From: Candidatus Dadabacteria bacterium CSP1-2
GTDB lineage: Bacteria; Desulfobacterota_D; UBA1144; Nemesobacterales; CSP1-2
Reading direction: 5' to 3'
DNA: 44,439 nucleotides
Assembly: GCA_001443445.1 (NCBI GenBank)
Contig: LDXN01000019.1
Location: 1-44,439, forward strand
A model generated the notes under the pieces. That model searched no databases and was not told the DNA's origin. It saw only the letters and a program-made list of their open reading frames with translations. Each line of letters begins with the position of its first letter. Position 1 is the stretch's first letter. A program made the translations under genes and the position numbers. Positions 6,694-14,817 of the stretch are shown here, in pieces.

Positions 6694-8721
6694 TCAAACA
6701 TTATCTTTTGATTCTTTTATTATCTCAACAATATCATGCATAATTCGATTAAGTGAATAATCCTTAGGTGTGTAGACACGTTTTATTCCGGTGGCGATGA
6801 GGAGTTTTGCATCATCGTCTGGAATGATACCACCCGCTATAACGGGAATGTCTCCGAGGCCTTTTTCATTAAGGAGGTTCATAATCTTTGGAATAATCGT
6901 ATCATGTGAGCCAGAGAGTATACTTAGTCCTATTATATCTACATTTTCTTGCTCTGCGGTTGATACAATCTCTTCAGGTGTTAACCGAATTCCCTGATAA
7001 AGCACCTCCATACCTACATCCCTTGCACGAACTGCTATCTGCTCAGCTCCATTTGAATGCCCATCAAGGCCCGGTTTTCCAATTAGCACCTTTGGTGGCC
7101 GGCCCAGTTTTTCTCTAAGTGATTTTACTTCGTTTCTTACCGATCGGATTTCGTTCGTATCTTCCCGTAGCGTGATTGAGGTTCCTGTCGGCGCTCTATA
7201 TTCACCAAAGACACGTCGGAACGTATCCGCCCATTCACCTGTTGTAACTCCTGCATGAGCACAGTGTATTGATGCAGGCATAATGTTTATATCACTCTTA
7301 GCAGCTTCACTAAGTTCACGAAGGGCTTCTTTGACTGCTTTCTCATTTCTTTTGATTTTAAATGCTTTAAGTCTTTCTAATTGTTGTCTAACAACCTTTG
7401 GGTCAACCTTCTGTATTGATTCTTCAACTGACTGTACAAGGGGCGATTGTTCTGTTTCGGTAAAGCAGTTAACTCCAACGATTTGTATTTCCCCTTTCTC
7501 GATTGCGCGAACGCGCCCAGCGTGCGACGCAACGAGAGCCATCTTCATATATCCCTTTTCAATTGCTGAAAGCGCTCCGCCTATTTCTTCAATCCTTTCG
7601 ATTTCTTTCCAAGCCTCTTTTTTAAGGTCTCTACCCTTCCTTTCAATTACAGGTGACCCATCAAATATATCTGGGTATTCGAGTAAATCTGTTTCATAGG
7701 CTAGAATCTGCTGGAATCTAAGTGACCACTGCTGATCCCAGGGGCGGGGAAGCCCAAGGGCTTCGTTCCATGCGGGAAGCTGAATTGCCCTTGCACGTGC
7801 ATTTTTGCTTAACGTTACCGCAAGCATCTCAAGTAGAATTCTTGCGATATTATTTTCAGGTTGCTGGGCTGTAAGCCCAAGGGAATTTACCTGAACCCCG
7901 TACCTGAAGCGACGGTATTTTTCATCTCCAACTCCATATCGCTTTAGGGTGAGTTCATCCCACATTTCAGTAAACGCCCTCATCTTGCACATCTCCTCAA
8001 TGAAACGAATCCCGGCATTCACGAAGAACGAAATACGACCTACTACCTGAGGGAATCTGTCTTTGGGGATTTGCCCGCTTTCACGAACTGTATCAAGGAC
8101 TGCTATTGCATTTGCAAGTGTAAATGCGATCTCTTGCACAGGTGTGGCTCCTGCTTCTTGAAGATGGTAGCTGCAAATATTAATGGGATTCCATTTGGGG
8201 ACTTTTGAGAATGTAAAAGTGATCGTATCCGAAATTAGGCGCATAGAGGGCTTTGGAGGAAAGATATAAGTTCCGCGGGAAAGGTATTCCTTCAGGATGT
8301 CATTCTGAGTGGTTCCCTCTAGTTGTGAAATATCCACACCACGTCTTTCAGCAAGGGCAATATAGAGAGAAAGAAGCCAAGCTGCAGTAGCATTAATCGT
8401 CATAGAAGTATTCATCTTCTCTATGGGGATCTTATCAAAAAGGGCATCCATGTCTTCAATGTGGCCTATCGGAACGCCTACCTTTCCAACTTCACCTTCT
8501 GCAAGTGGATGAACCGAGTCGTATCCGGTTTGGGTAGGTAAGTCGAATGCAACGCTAAGACCGGTTTGTCCTTTAGCTAGATTTTTCCTGAATAATTCAT
8601 TTGAAGCCTTTGCAGTTGTATGTCCTGCATAAGTCCTCATAATCCAGGGATTATCTTTTACCCCTTGAGCGGCTTTGTCGAAACTCTGCTTTTTCGGCTT
8701 TTCCTCGGGTTTTGAAGACAT
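6694..8721 (-). CDS. ecm: ethylmalonyl-CoA mutase (B12-dependent acyl-CoA mutase)
   Basis: This 675-residue single-chain mutase has a catalytic barrel (about 25-530) and a C-terminal cobalamin domain (about 540-670). The base-off B12 motif DGHSNG (near 551) and the downstream LSILSGSHD and IAGGIIP segments are present. The barrel carries AGHTTAKASNELFRKNLAKGQTGLSVAFDLPTQTGYDS, NTSMTINATAAWLL and YRYGVQVNSLGLT-type blocks that I recognise from ethylmalonyl-CoA mutase rather than methylmalonyl-CoA mutase. It would convert (2R)-ethylmalonyl-CoA to (2S)-methylsuccinyl-CoA. The next enzymes of that pathway, methylsuccinyl-CoA dehydrogenase and malyl/methylmalyl-CoA lyase, are in the same operon, which strengthens the call. 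An AGAGGA stands about 9 bases before the ATG. Methylmalonyl-CoA mutase remains a weaker alternative. Confidence 0.85.
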   Translation of the reverse strand: MSSKPEEKPKKQSFDKAAQGVKDNPWIMRTYAGHTTAKASNELFRKNLAKGQTGLSVAFDLPTQTGYDSVHPLAEGEVGKVGVPIGHIEDMDALFDKIPIEKMNTSMTINATAAWLLSLYIALAERRGVDISQLEGTTQNDILKEYLSRGTYIFPPKPSMRLISDTITFTFSKVPKWNPINICSYHLQEAGATPVQEIAFTLANAIAVLDTVRESGQIPKDRFPQVVGRISFFVNAGIRFIEEMCKMRAFTEMWDELTLKRYGVGDEKYRRFRYGVQVNSLGLTAQQPENNIARILLEMLAVTLSKNARARAIQLPAWNEALGLPRPWDQQWSLRFQQILAYETDLLEYPDIFDGSPVIERKGRDLKKEAWKEIERIEEIGGALSAIEKGYMKMALVASHAGRVRAIEKGEIQIVGVNCFTETEQSPLVQSVEESIQKVDPKVVRQQLERLKAFKIKRNEKAVKEALRELSEAAKSDINIMPASIHCAHAGVTTGEWADTFRRVFGEYRAPTGTSITLREDTNEIRSVRNEVKSLREKLGRPPKVLIGKPGLDGHSNGAEQIAVRARDVGMEVLYQGIRLTPEEIVSTAEQENVDIIGLSILSGSHDTIIPKIMNLLNEKGLGDIPVIAGGIIPDDDAKLLIATGIKRVYTPKDYSLNRIMHDIVEIIKESKDNV

Positions 8722-8822
8722 AAGATTATTCCTCTTATTGGAATCGGCTTAAAACTAATTTTATCTGAAAAGTGGGTAAAGCTAAAGTTTGGGCTGCAGT
8801 TATTAGAAGTATCGTTTAAGTT

Positions 8823-9557
8823 CTAATGCTTCTTCTTTGAAGTTTCAACCTCTTTAACTCGCTTGTTATAACTCTTGAATAATATTGTTGAGCCTCCTTT
8901 GTAAATCATCATATCAAAGTTAGCATCAAATAGCGCAACCCATCTTCGAATAAAGTCAAATGGATACCATGCGTCTGGTATTATCGTAATTTTGTATTCT
9001 ATACATTCTCCTTTATGAGCTATATCATGCCTTGCTTTCTCAATCATTTTGATTCCTTTCCAAGTAATAGAGGGCCTGAAAGATGATTTATCATCAATAA
9101 AAATTTCATCCATCTCGAACTGGGCTAAATAAATTCCTAGGATATTTTTGTAAATTTTCTTTATATCTTCTAAACTACGGTATGAAAATTCCTCTAAAGA
9201 TGCTTCAACAACGTTAGATTTAACACTTTTGTGAAAATGACGGTAGTATTCTTTGAATTTTTCAATTAGGTAAAGCTCAAAGGCTGTATAGGTGGCTAGT
9301 AATATTTGACTACCTATATTTCTTAGCTGAGTATGCTTCTCTAGGAGTTTTCTTTCCTGATCATTATAGGCACAGCTAAATAGAGTTAATAAGCTTATTT
9401 TATTTGAGGTTATTATGGTCTTAATCAGATTCTTATCCACTTCCTGACCACGAAGGTTTGCAATGATATGAAGTGCATACACATCCGCTGAACGAATAGT
9501 TTGTAATATCCCCTCATCAAGTTTATTAAATCTTTCAATTGCCTTGGGAATATTCAT
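8823..9557 (-). CDS. HEPN-domain protein (RiboL-PSP-HEPN-like), unknown role
   Basis: This 244-residue, mainly helical protein carries the HEPN ribonuclease motif R-[NH]-x3-H as R176-H-D-I-A-H181 inside EKARHDIAHKGE. An earlier helix (about 88-106, LATYTAFELYLIEKFKEYY) looks like the first HEPN helix with its polar pair. HEPN proteins of this type are often RNases in toxin or defence systems, but some are inactive scaffolds. No MNT antitoxin-like partner gene is next to it. It lies 50 bases after the lyase and 101 bases before the mutase in the ethylmalonyl-CoA operon, which is an odd place for such a gene. No Shine-Dalgarno is evident. Confidence 0.6.
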   Translation of the reverse strand: MNIPKAIERFNKLDEGILQTIRSADVYALHIIANLRGQEVDKNLIKTIITSNKISLLTLFSCAYNDQERKLLEKHTQLRNIGSQILLATYTAFELYLIEKFKEYYRHFHKSVKSNVVEASLEEFSYRSLEDIKKIYKNILGIYLAQFEMDEIFIDDKSSFRPSITWKGIKMIEKARHDIAHKGECIEYKITIIPDAWYPFDFIRRWVALFDANFDMMIYKGGSTILFKSYNKRVKEVETSKKKH

Positions 9558-9607
9558 AGGGCTTAACTTTTACAAAGCTTACGAAGAAGTTATTTGCCAA
9601 AGCTATC

Positions 9608-10648
9608 TTACCGCCTCTCCCCAGCTCGGCGTATATCATATCCGGTGATGGATTTGCTCTTTTCTGCCATTGAATCAACGTATTCTTTGTCAACGAGGCC
9701 AGCCATGTAGGCTTTGGATACCCTCATAAGAGCTATCTTTGCTGTGGCTTCGTCAATCATCTGTCCAGTCTTAGGGTCAAACATCGAGCCTCCGCCCATC
9801 TCATGATAGAAATCAAGCTGGTGCTTTGCCTCTTCGATCTGCTTCTTTGTTGGAGTAAAACACTCGTTTGCAATCTGAGCCTGCTGAGGGTGAATCACCC
9901 ACGTGCCGTCCATTCCTATCGCTGCTGCGACCTCGTTCTTTCTTCGGAGTCCTTCATCAATTTGTTTAACAACTTCAGGTGGGTCATCTTTTCTCCAGAT
10001 TCTTAGATAAACGTTATCAACCGCATGAAGCTCTGCAGCCTTTGCTGCTGTAACGACTGCTTTCTTTTCGTAATAGAACATCTCATTTTGTCTGTCTAAA
10101 AGCAGGTCTGGGTCTCCGCCTAATTCTGCAGTGTAATCTGCGATTCCGAAGATAAGCCCTGCCATTCTTGGGGATGCCGTTGCGATCTCATATGCGTACT
10201 CAAGAGCGCGCGGTCTTTCGATAAGGCTTTCAATTGCTACCTTGGTCTTCCATCCGTATCTTGCCTCTAATTCGTCAAGTAGGTCTGAAACTAGCTTTAT
10301 GTCTTCAGGCCCATGGATCTTGGGGATTATCACGCCGTGAAATTTATCTACCGCTCCGCTCATTACGGCTTCCATATCCCCATAGAAAAATTCCGAGCGA
10401 AGGTTGTTCGGCCTTACAGTCACAACCTTTTTCCCAAAGTCTATTGTGTTTAGAGCTTCGACCATTACCTGTCTACTTTTATCTCCCTTAAATTCATAGG
10501 GGCATGCGTCTTCAAGGTCAGCCATCACATGGTCAACCGGAGATTTTGCCGTGTCCGCTGCACTTTGGTGTAACTTCAAATTATGTCCTGGATAAGTTAA
10601 TTCAGTTCTTGGAACAACGACTCTTTTGCCTTCATCTAAAACAAACAA
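9608..10648 (-). CDS. mcl: CoA ester lyase, probably (3S)-malyl-CoA / beta-methylmalyl-CoA lyase
   Basis: This 346-residue HpcH/HpaI-CitE family enzyme shows ADLEDACP (acidic Mg site), VTVRPNNLRS (the CoA/substrate arginine), VIIPKIHGPEDI, KVAIESLIERPRAL with the metal-binding Glu, SPRMAGLIFGIADYTAELGGD and GTWVIHPQQAQIANECFTP. In the ethylmalonyl-CoA pathway this enzyme cleaves beta-methylmalyl-CoA to glyoxylate and propionyl-CoA and handles malyl-CoA. Its position between the methylsuccinyl-CoA dehydrogenase and ethylmalonyl-CoA mutase genes supports that assignment over citrate lyase beta-chain. The start is TTG at 10648, with AAGGAGGG about 7 bases upstream. Confidence 0.82.
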   Translation of the reverse strand: MFVLDEGKRVVVPRTELTYPGHNLKLHQSAADTAKSPVDHVMADLEDACPYEFKGDKSRQVMVEALNTIDFGKKVVTVRPNNLRSEFFYGDMEAVMSGAVDKFHGVIIPKIHGPEDIKLVSDLLDELEARYGWKTKVAIESLIERPRALEYAYEIATASPRMAGLIFGIADYTAELGGDPDLLLDRQNEMFYYEKKAVVTAAKAAELHAVDNVYLRIWRKDDPPEVVKQIDEGLRRKNEVAAAIGMDGTWVIHPQQAQIANECFTPTKKQIEEAKHQLDFYHEMGGGSMFDPKTGQMIDEATAKIALMRVSKAYMAGLVDKEYVDSMAEKSKSITGYDIRRAGERR

Positions 10649-10670
10649 GATGTTCCCTCCTTGTATTATT

Positions 10671-10746
10671 TAGCCACTGAGACCACAGAGAAAATAAAGA
10701 ATTTTTTAAAACGATCTCTCTGTGTACTCTGTGTACTCTGTGGCTA
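10671..10746. repeat. inverted repeat between the dehydrogenase and lyase genes
   Basis: TAGCCAC (10671-10677) pairs with GTGGCTA (10740-10746), and CACAGAGA (10684-10691) with TCTCTGTG (10717-10724). TACTCTGTG is repeated in tandem on the right arm. The pattern matches the AGCCACAGAGnnCACAGAG repeats scattered in many bacterial genomes. It occupies nearly all of the 101-base gap inside the operon and could shape or stabilise the transcript. Confidence 0.7.
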
Positions 10747-10749
10747 ATA

Positions 10750-11913
10750 TTAGAGTTCGAGAAGCCGCCTTGCTATTACCTCATGCTGAATCTCGCTTGT
10801 ACCTTCAAATAAGCTTATCACCCTTCCATCACGCCAGTATCTCTCAACAGGATATTCTTTAGAGTATCCGTAACCTCCAAAAATCTGCATTGCCTCTCTT
10901 GTAACGTATTCAACCATCTCTGCAGAAAAGACCTTTGCCATTCCTGCTTCAAGGTCACAGCGTTTGCCGGTATCCTTCATACCACAAGCGTAATAGACAA
11001 GCTGCCTTGCGGCTTGTAGCCTTGACGCCATCTCAGAAAGCTTCATTCTGATTGCTTGGAAATTGCATATCGGCTGACCAAATTGTGAACGCTCTTTTGA
11101 ATACCTAAGAGCTGCTTCAAAAGCGGCCTGTGCTAATCCAACAGCGCGGGCGGCAGTCTGAAGTCTAGCGGACTCATAAGTAGCCATTAATTGATAGAAT
11201 CCTTTGTTTTCTTCCATACCGATTAGATTTTCCTCGGGAACATAGCATTCATCGAAACTTAGGCTATAGGAACGCATCCCGTGATACCCGACTGTAGGAA
11301 TAGGCTCACCGGATATATTTGGATGCTTTATAACGTCACCAACCTCCTTTTCGACAAGAAACATGCTAAGCCCTCTATGTTTCTTATTTGGATCGGGGTC
11401 AGTGCGTGCAAGGACTGTTAGAACATGTGCGCGATTTGCAAACGTGCACCATGTTTTTTCTCCATTCAGGATATAGCCGTTTCCTTTTTTGATTGCGCGG
11501 AGTTTCATGCTTCCTGTATCTGATCCTGAGTCGGGTTCGGTGAAAGCGGCAGCGGTCATAATCTCTCCTCTTGCGATACCGGGGAGAAATTTCTTTTTCT
11601 GTTCCTCTGTGCCATGAGAAAGAACAAGGGTTCCTGTGATTATGCTCCTAGTCATAACGCTTCCAACGCTTAGCCACCCTCTACTTAATTCTTCGGCAAC
11701 AATGGCCATGCTTATATAGTCTAAGCCTATTCCGTCGTATTCTGGTGGAAATATTAAACCGAAGTATCCAAGCTCTGCCATTTTTTGTATAATTTCACGG
11801 GGTATTTCTTTTTGATGGCGGTCTAATTCCTGTGCAACTGGAACTATTTCTTCATCCGTAAACTTACGTACAGCTCTTCGAATTTCTTCATGTTCTTCAG
11901 TTAGTATTGGCAT
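10750..11913 (-). CDS. mcd: acyl-CoA dehydrogenase, probably (2S)-methylsuccinyl-CoA dehydrogenase
   Basis: This FAD acyl-CoA dehydrogenase, 387 residues from the chosen ATG at 11913, shows AAAFTEPDSGSDTGSMKLRAIK, TWCTFANRAHVLTVLARTDP, GYHGMRSYSLSFDECYVPEENLIG, GFYQLMATYESARLQTAARAVGLAQAAFEAALRYSKERSQFG and the C-terminal catalytic loop FEGTSEIQ. The TYESAR-QTAARAVG block and the operon partners point to methylsuccinyl-CoA dehydrogenase, which forms mesaconyl-C1-CoA. The frame stays open to an ATG at 12075, but that ATG lies upstream of the predicted -35, so the extra 54 residues are unlikely. A G-rich ribosome site (TGGGGGG) lies before 11913. A generic dehydrogenase of another acyl-CoA is possible. 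The best-known methylsuccinyl-CoA enzymes carry an N-terminal extension that is missing here. Confidence 0.75.
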   Translation of the reverse strand: MPILTEEHEEIRRAVRKFTDEEIVPVAQELDRHQKEIPREIIQKMAELGYFGLIFPPEYDGIGLDYISMAIVAEELSRGWLSVGSVMTRSIITGTLVLSHGTEEQKKKFLPGIARGEIMTAAAFTEPDSGSDTGSMKLRAIKKGNGYILNGEKTWCTFANRAHVLTVLARTDPDPNKKHRGLSMFLVEKEVGDVIKHPNISGEPIPTVGYHGMRSYSLSFDECYVPEENLIGMEENKGFYQLMATYESARLQTAARAVGLAQAAFEAALRYSKERSQFGQPICNFQAIRMKLSEMASRLQAARQLVYYACGMKDTGKRCDLEAGMAKVFSAEMVEYVTREAMQIFGGYGYSKEYPVERYWRDGRVISLFEGTSEIQHEVIARRLLEL

Positions 11914-11939
11914 GACAGATACCCCCCAAAGGATTAACA

Positions 11940-11958
11940 CTAGCCCTCTCAGGGCTAG
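11940..11958 (-). promoter_or_regulatory. hairpin in the leader of the ethylmalonyl-CoA operon
   Basis: CTAGCCCT-loop of three-AGGGCTAG forms a perfect eight-pair stem in the predicted 125-base leader, about 25 bases before the start codon. No run of T follows on the minus strand, so it is not a plain terminator. It could control ribosome access or RNA stability. Confidence 0.5.
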
Positions 11959-12044
11959 ATTACAGGTAACTTTATCTAACTGTGGTTTTGTGTAATTGTA
12001 AATCAGAAATGCTAAAACAACAAATAAAGCACAACTGGCTATTA

Positions 12045-12072
12045 TGTATACCTTTTTTAAATACCTTGTCAA
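12045..12072 (-). promoter_or_regulatory. predicted promoter of the ethylmalonyl-CoA operon
   Basis: On the minus strand TTGACA (12072-12067) is followed after 16 bases by TATACA (12050-12045). Transcription would start near 12038, giving a leader of about 125 bases. It supports the downstream start for the dehydrogenase and is divergent from the promoter at 12098. Confidence 0.55.
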
Positions 12073-12097
12073 CAATCAAGATTGAAGCCGATTATGC

Positions 12098-12126
12098 TTG
12101 ACAATTGAGTAGAAAAGTTGTGTAAT
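12098..12126 (+). promoter_or_regulatory. strong sigma70 promoter for the Cys-rich ORF
   Basis: TTGACA (12098-12103), a 17-base spacer and TGTAAT (12121-12126, five of six consensus bases). The predicted start near 12133 is only about 8 bases before the ATG at 12141. The -35 boxes of the two divergent promoters, TTGTCAA and TTGACAA, form an inverted pair 31 bases apart. Confidence 0.6.
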
Positions 12127-12140
12127 AAGAACGAGGACAA

Positions 12141-12575
12141 ATGATACATATACAATATCTTATATCTACTAAAGAAAAGGAGATCTTTTGGATAAAGCCA
12201 CTATGGTGTCCGCTAGCTCGCCCTTTTTGTATTTCCAGGTGGAACCAAAAGCAGGGTATAAACGTTTGTCCCTGTTACAGTGGTGTAAGAAGAGAGACTT
12301 GTGGACCGATGTACGTTTGGTGTAAATACGATGAGTTGCCCAATTCAACTGCAAGGACATATACATATAATTTTAAACTTTCTGTCGGTGAACACGATCA
12401 GGAATCTGGCCTAAACATAGGACCAATGATTCCGGATAACTGCCCTAGGTGTATACAGTATCTAGGAGATATATGCATAACTAATGGAGAGTTTCGAACC
12501 CTGTGTGATGACTTTATTGACGTTATCACCTGGCTTCAGACCGGCTCTTTATCTAGGAACGAAGAAGACAGTTGA
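12141..12575 (+). CDS. Cys-rich hypothetical protein
   Basis: I do not recognise this 144-residue product. It has many cysteines in pairs: WCPLARPFC, VCPCYSG, TCGPMYVWC, NCPRC, ICI and LC, suggesting metal binding or disulfides. No signal peptide or membrane segment is clear. The ATG is preceded by GAGG at 5 bases and by a strong promoter whose transcript would begin about 8 bases upstream, so the leader is very short. A stem-loop with GAAGAC (12564-12569) and GTCTTC (12614-12619) arms follows the stop. No other gene shares the transcript. It may be a genuine small protein, or the transcript may act as RNA. Confidence 0.4.
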   Translation: MIHIQYLISTKEKEIFWIKPLWCPLARPFCISRWNQKQGINVCPCYSGVRRETCGPMYVWCKYDELPNSTARTYTYNFKLSVGEHDQESGLNIGPMIPDNCPRCIQYLGDICITNGEFRTLCDDFIDVITWLQTGSLSRNEEDS

Positions 12576-12786
12576 GGATCCCATGATCCAGTAAGGGTTG
12601 AAGAAACTGGCCCGTCTTCAGCATTCTTTCTTATTTATAAATGGTAAGCGATAATATTTTTTGATTCACATTTTAGGATTTATTACGTACTAAGACTTCA
12701 AGTGGGTCTATATATCTCGGGATTTTAGATTAAGTAAGAGGAATAAAAGTTTAAAAAATATAGAATAAATAAATTGGAGGAAATAT

Positions 12787-13317
12787 ATGGCGCGTATTAA
12801 ATATATTGAAGATAACGAAGTTAAAGACCCAAAGGTAAAAGAGGCTTATGATCGGATGATAAAGAAAAGGGGTAAGGTTACCCATATCTATAAAGCATTA
12901 GCATATAAGCCATCCATAATATCAACCATGGGACCATTTGTTGCAGCTGTTCAGGAGCCAGACGAACTTGATCCTAAGCTTAAGGAGAGGTTAATACTAA
13001 AAGTCTCAAAGATTAACCGCTCGGCATATTGCTATCACGCTCATCAACAAATAAGCAAGAAAATGGGTTTTACTGAAAATGAAATTCTTGAGGTTGATAA
13101 CCCTGAGAGTGCGAATATTCCAGAGGCTGAAAAGGTCGCTCTAAAATACGCAGAAACTATGACGATTAGTCCAGGAAATATTCCTGACGCCCTTTTTGAC
13201 GAACTTAAAAGACACTTTAGTGACTCCCAGATTGTAGAGCTGACCATGTTGGTAGCTTTGTATAACATGATAAATCGTTTTAACGAGGCTCTGAAACTGG
13301 ATCCCGAGGAGTACTGA
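12787..13317 (+). CDS. carboxymuconolactone decarboxylase (CMD/AhpD-like) family protein
   Basis: This 176-residue helical protein has the CMD domain in its middle: LKERLILKVSKINRSAYCYHAHQQISKKMGF (about 65-98) and the C-terminal ELTMLVALYNMINRFNEAL helix. In AhpD the active site is a CxxC pair plus His. Here the first Cys is Ser (SAYCYHAH), so a thiol-disulfide relay is unlikely to be standard, though the Cys and the downstream His remain. The true substrate is unknown. GGAGG stands 7 bases before the ATG. It is a single gene with about 190 bases on each side. Confidence 0.82.
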   Translation: MARIKYIEDNEVKDPKVKEAYDRMIKKRGKVTHIYKALAYKPSIISTMGPFVAAVQEPDELDPKLKERLILKVSKINRSAYCYHAHQQISKKMGFTENEILEVDNPESANIPEAEKVALKYAETMTISPGNIPDALFDELKRHFSDSQIVELTMLVALYNMINRFNEALKLDPEEY

Positions 13318-13508
13318 AAAAACACTTGTGAACAAATAAGTGAAGAACTAATTAAAGCAGGGAATAAGCCTATGAGGCCTTCCTAATAGAATCCCCAATG
13401 ACTCTAGATTCTTGATCTGTTTTTGCTATCTTTGGCACAATCTTGAAAACTCTAATCTGATATTTCTGGCCTTTTTGACATATAATTAATATAAAAGGAG
13501 ATAAAAAA

Positions 13509-14444
13509 GTGACTGTAAAGGGGTTGCTGATACTTTTTACAATATTTGCTTTATCTTCCAATCTAAAGTTTACGGTAATCTCACAGGGACTTACGAATAA
13601 GATACCATCATTTAATAATTTGGTTGTTAAAAACCAAGAGGAGCTAAAAAGGGTCTGGGATTCATTAGGGATTGTTGATGAAGTTCCCACCATTGATTTC
13701 AAAAAAGAATTGGTGATTGTTATAGTGCCAAGAGGAAGAACAGAAAGCGCTGTAGAGGTCTCAACGCTTGAACAAAAAACGAATACCGTTGAGGTCAGAT
13801 ACTTAGTAAGACCTATGTTAACAGATTCGAAGACATACAGCGGGCTAAATTCTCCATACCTAATTGCCAAGCTATTTCCAACCGATCCGCAGAACCTAAA
13901 TGTGAAATTTATTGAGGATCTTCCAAAGCCTCCAATTCCAGAAGGTACCTCAATTGGTAGGCTTCCAGTTGATGCAAGTGTGCTTAAGCAATATGGTAAC
14001 AATAAAATATCTCAATATTTTCCACTCGATAGAGGAAACGTCTGGACATACAGGGTTGAATCCAAGGGAAAGGCACATGATGAAACCTACTCAATTCTTT
14101 CTGTATCACAAGATGGATGGTCTATCTTTGACAACTTCTTCGGACAAAAAACCATTGCTTTAAGAATAGATCCTTTTGGTACTATCTTTATTACGTCTGA
14201 CAAAGGGACAAGGACTTTTTATAACCTAGATATACAACACAGTTACAAACATTCTGAGTTCATAACCCTGGCGGGCAAATTTGACGACCTTATGGTTGTG
14301 ACTGTTCCGGGTGGAGATAAATTCTGGTTCAAGGATGTTTATGCAAAAGGTGTAGGGCTCATTTATCATGAACATAACTCGCCAAAAGGATTAGTTAAAT
14401 ACACTTTAATTAATGCTGAGGTAAGAGGGAAGAAATATCCTTAA
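13509..14444 (+). CDS. secreted protein with a PrcB-like domain
   Basis: This 311-residue protein starts with GTG at 13509, with AAAGGAG 8 bases upstream. Residues 1-25 form a signal peptide. Residues about 36-135 resemble the PrcB C-terminal domain: VVKNQEELKRVWDSLG, VPTIDFKKELVIVIVPRG and NSPYLIAKLFP, a fold first known from a treponemal protease complex. A second part (about 170-305) opens with ISQYFPLDRGNVWTYRV, a motif found in many exported proteins of unknown role, and continues as beta-rich sequence. No lipobox is obvious, so it is probably periplasmic or released. No protease gene is adjacent. HtpX follows 373 bases downstream with its own promoter. Confidence 0.65.
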   Translation: MTVKGLLILFTIFALSSNLKFTVISQGLTNKIPSFNNLVVKNQEELKRVWDSLGIVDEVPTIDFKKELVIVIVPRGRTESAVEVSTLEQKTNTVEVRYLVRPMLTDSKTYSGLNSPYLIAKLFPTDPQNLNVKFIEDLPKPPIPEGTSIGRLPVDASVLKQYGNNKISQYFPLDRGNVWTYRVESKGKAHDETYSILSVSQDGWSIFDNFFGQKTIALRIDPFGTIFITSDKGTRTFYNLDIQHSYKHSEFITLAGKFDDLMVVTVPGGDKFWFKDVYAKGVGLIYHEHNSPKGLVKYTLINAEVRGKKYP

Positions 14445-14752
14445 ATCAAGAACCCTTATTAATCTTTGTGAATCTGCAAACTAGACAGCAGTAACCCCTT
14501 AATTTCGGCATTAAACTTTTATCATCTTTAATATCAGTGCAAATAAGCCTCATATTGAAGACCATATTCATAACCCACACCAACTTTACTTATAGAACCG
14601 AGGTTAGACGTTTATCAAACAGATAGAGAATCGTGATTTATGGTACAATCCACTGAAACCATTCATGTATTATTTATGATCGAAAACCCATCGAATTTCA
14701 AATTATACCTTTGTTTATTCTTGTAGAACCAGTGACAAACTAGTGAAAAACG
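14445..14752. other. gene-free stretch, nothing recognised
   Basis: AT-rich spacer between the secreted PrcB-like gene and the htpX promoter. I see no ORF with a ribosome site, no strong stem-loop and no repeat shared with the rest of the window. Confidence 0.5.
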
Positions 14753-14781
14753 TTGACAACAAGGGTTACGATAATTACATT
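14753..14781 (+). promoter_or_regulatory. predicted promoter of htpX
   Basis: TTGACA (14753-14758), 17-base spacer, TACATT (14776-14781). It would give a leader of about 30 bases before the GGAGG and ATG at 14818. The box types are housekeeping-like; no CIRCE operator is seen. Confidence 0.5.
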
Positions 14782-14817
14782 ATTACTGTTTAGTTTGTAA
14801 TCTAGGAGGCTAAAAAT

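Noticed and set aside
11914-12075. 54-residue hydrophobic N-terminal extension of the methylsuccinyl-CoA dehydrogenase
   Set aside because: The ATG at 12075 lies upstream of the predicted -35/-10 of the operon, the extension is unlike acyl-CoA dehydrogenases, and MPILTEEHEEIRR at 11913 is the usual family start.
12564-12619. rho-independent terminator after the Cys-rich ORF
   Set aside because: The stem is interrupted by competing short pairings and is not followed directly by a T run.
13370-14002. 210-codon minus-strand ORF opposite the PrcB-like gene
   Set aside because: The plus-strand frame has a ribosome site, a signal peptide and family motifs; the minus frame has none.
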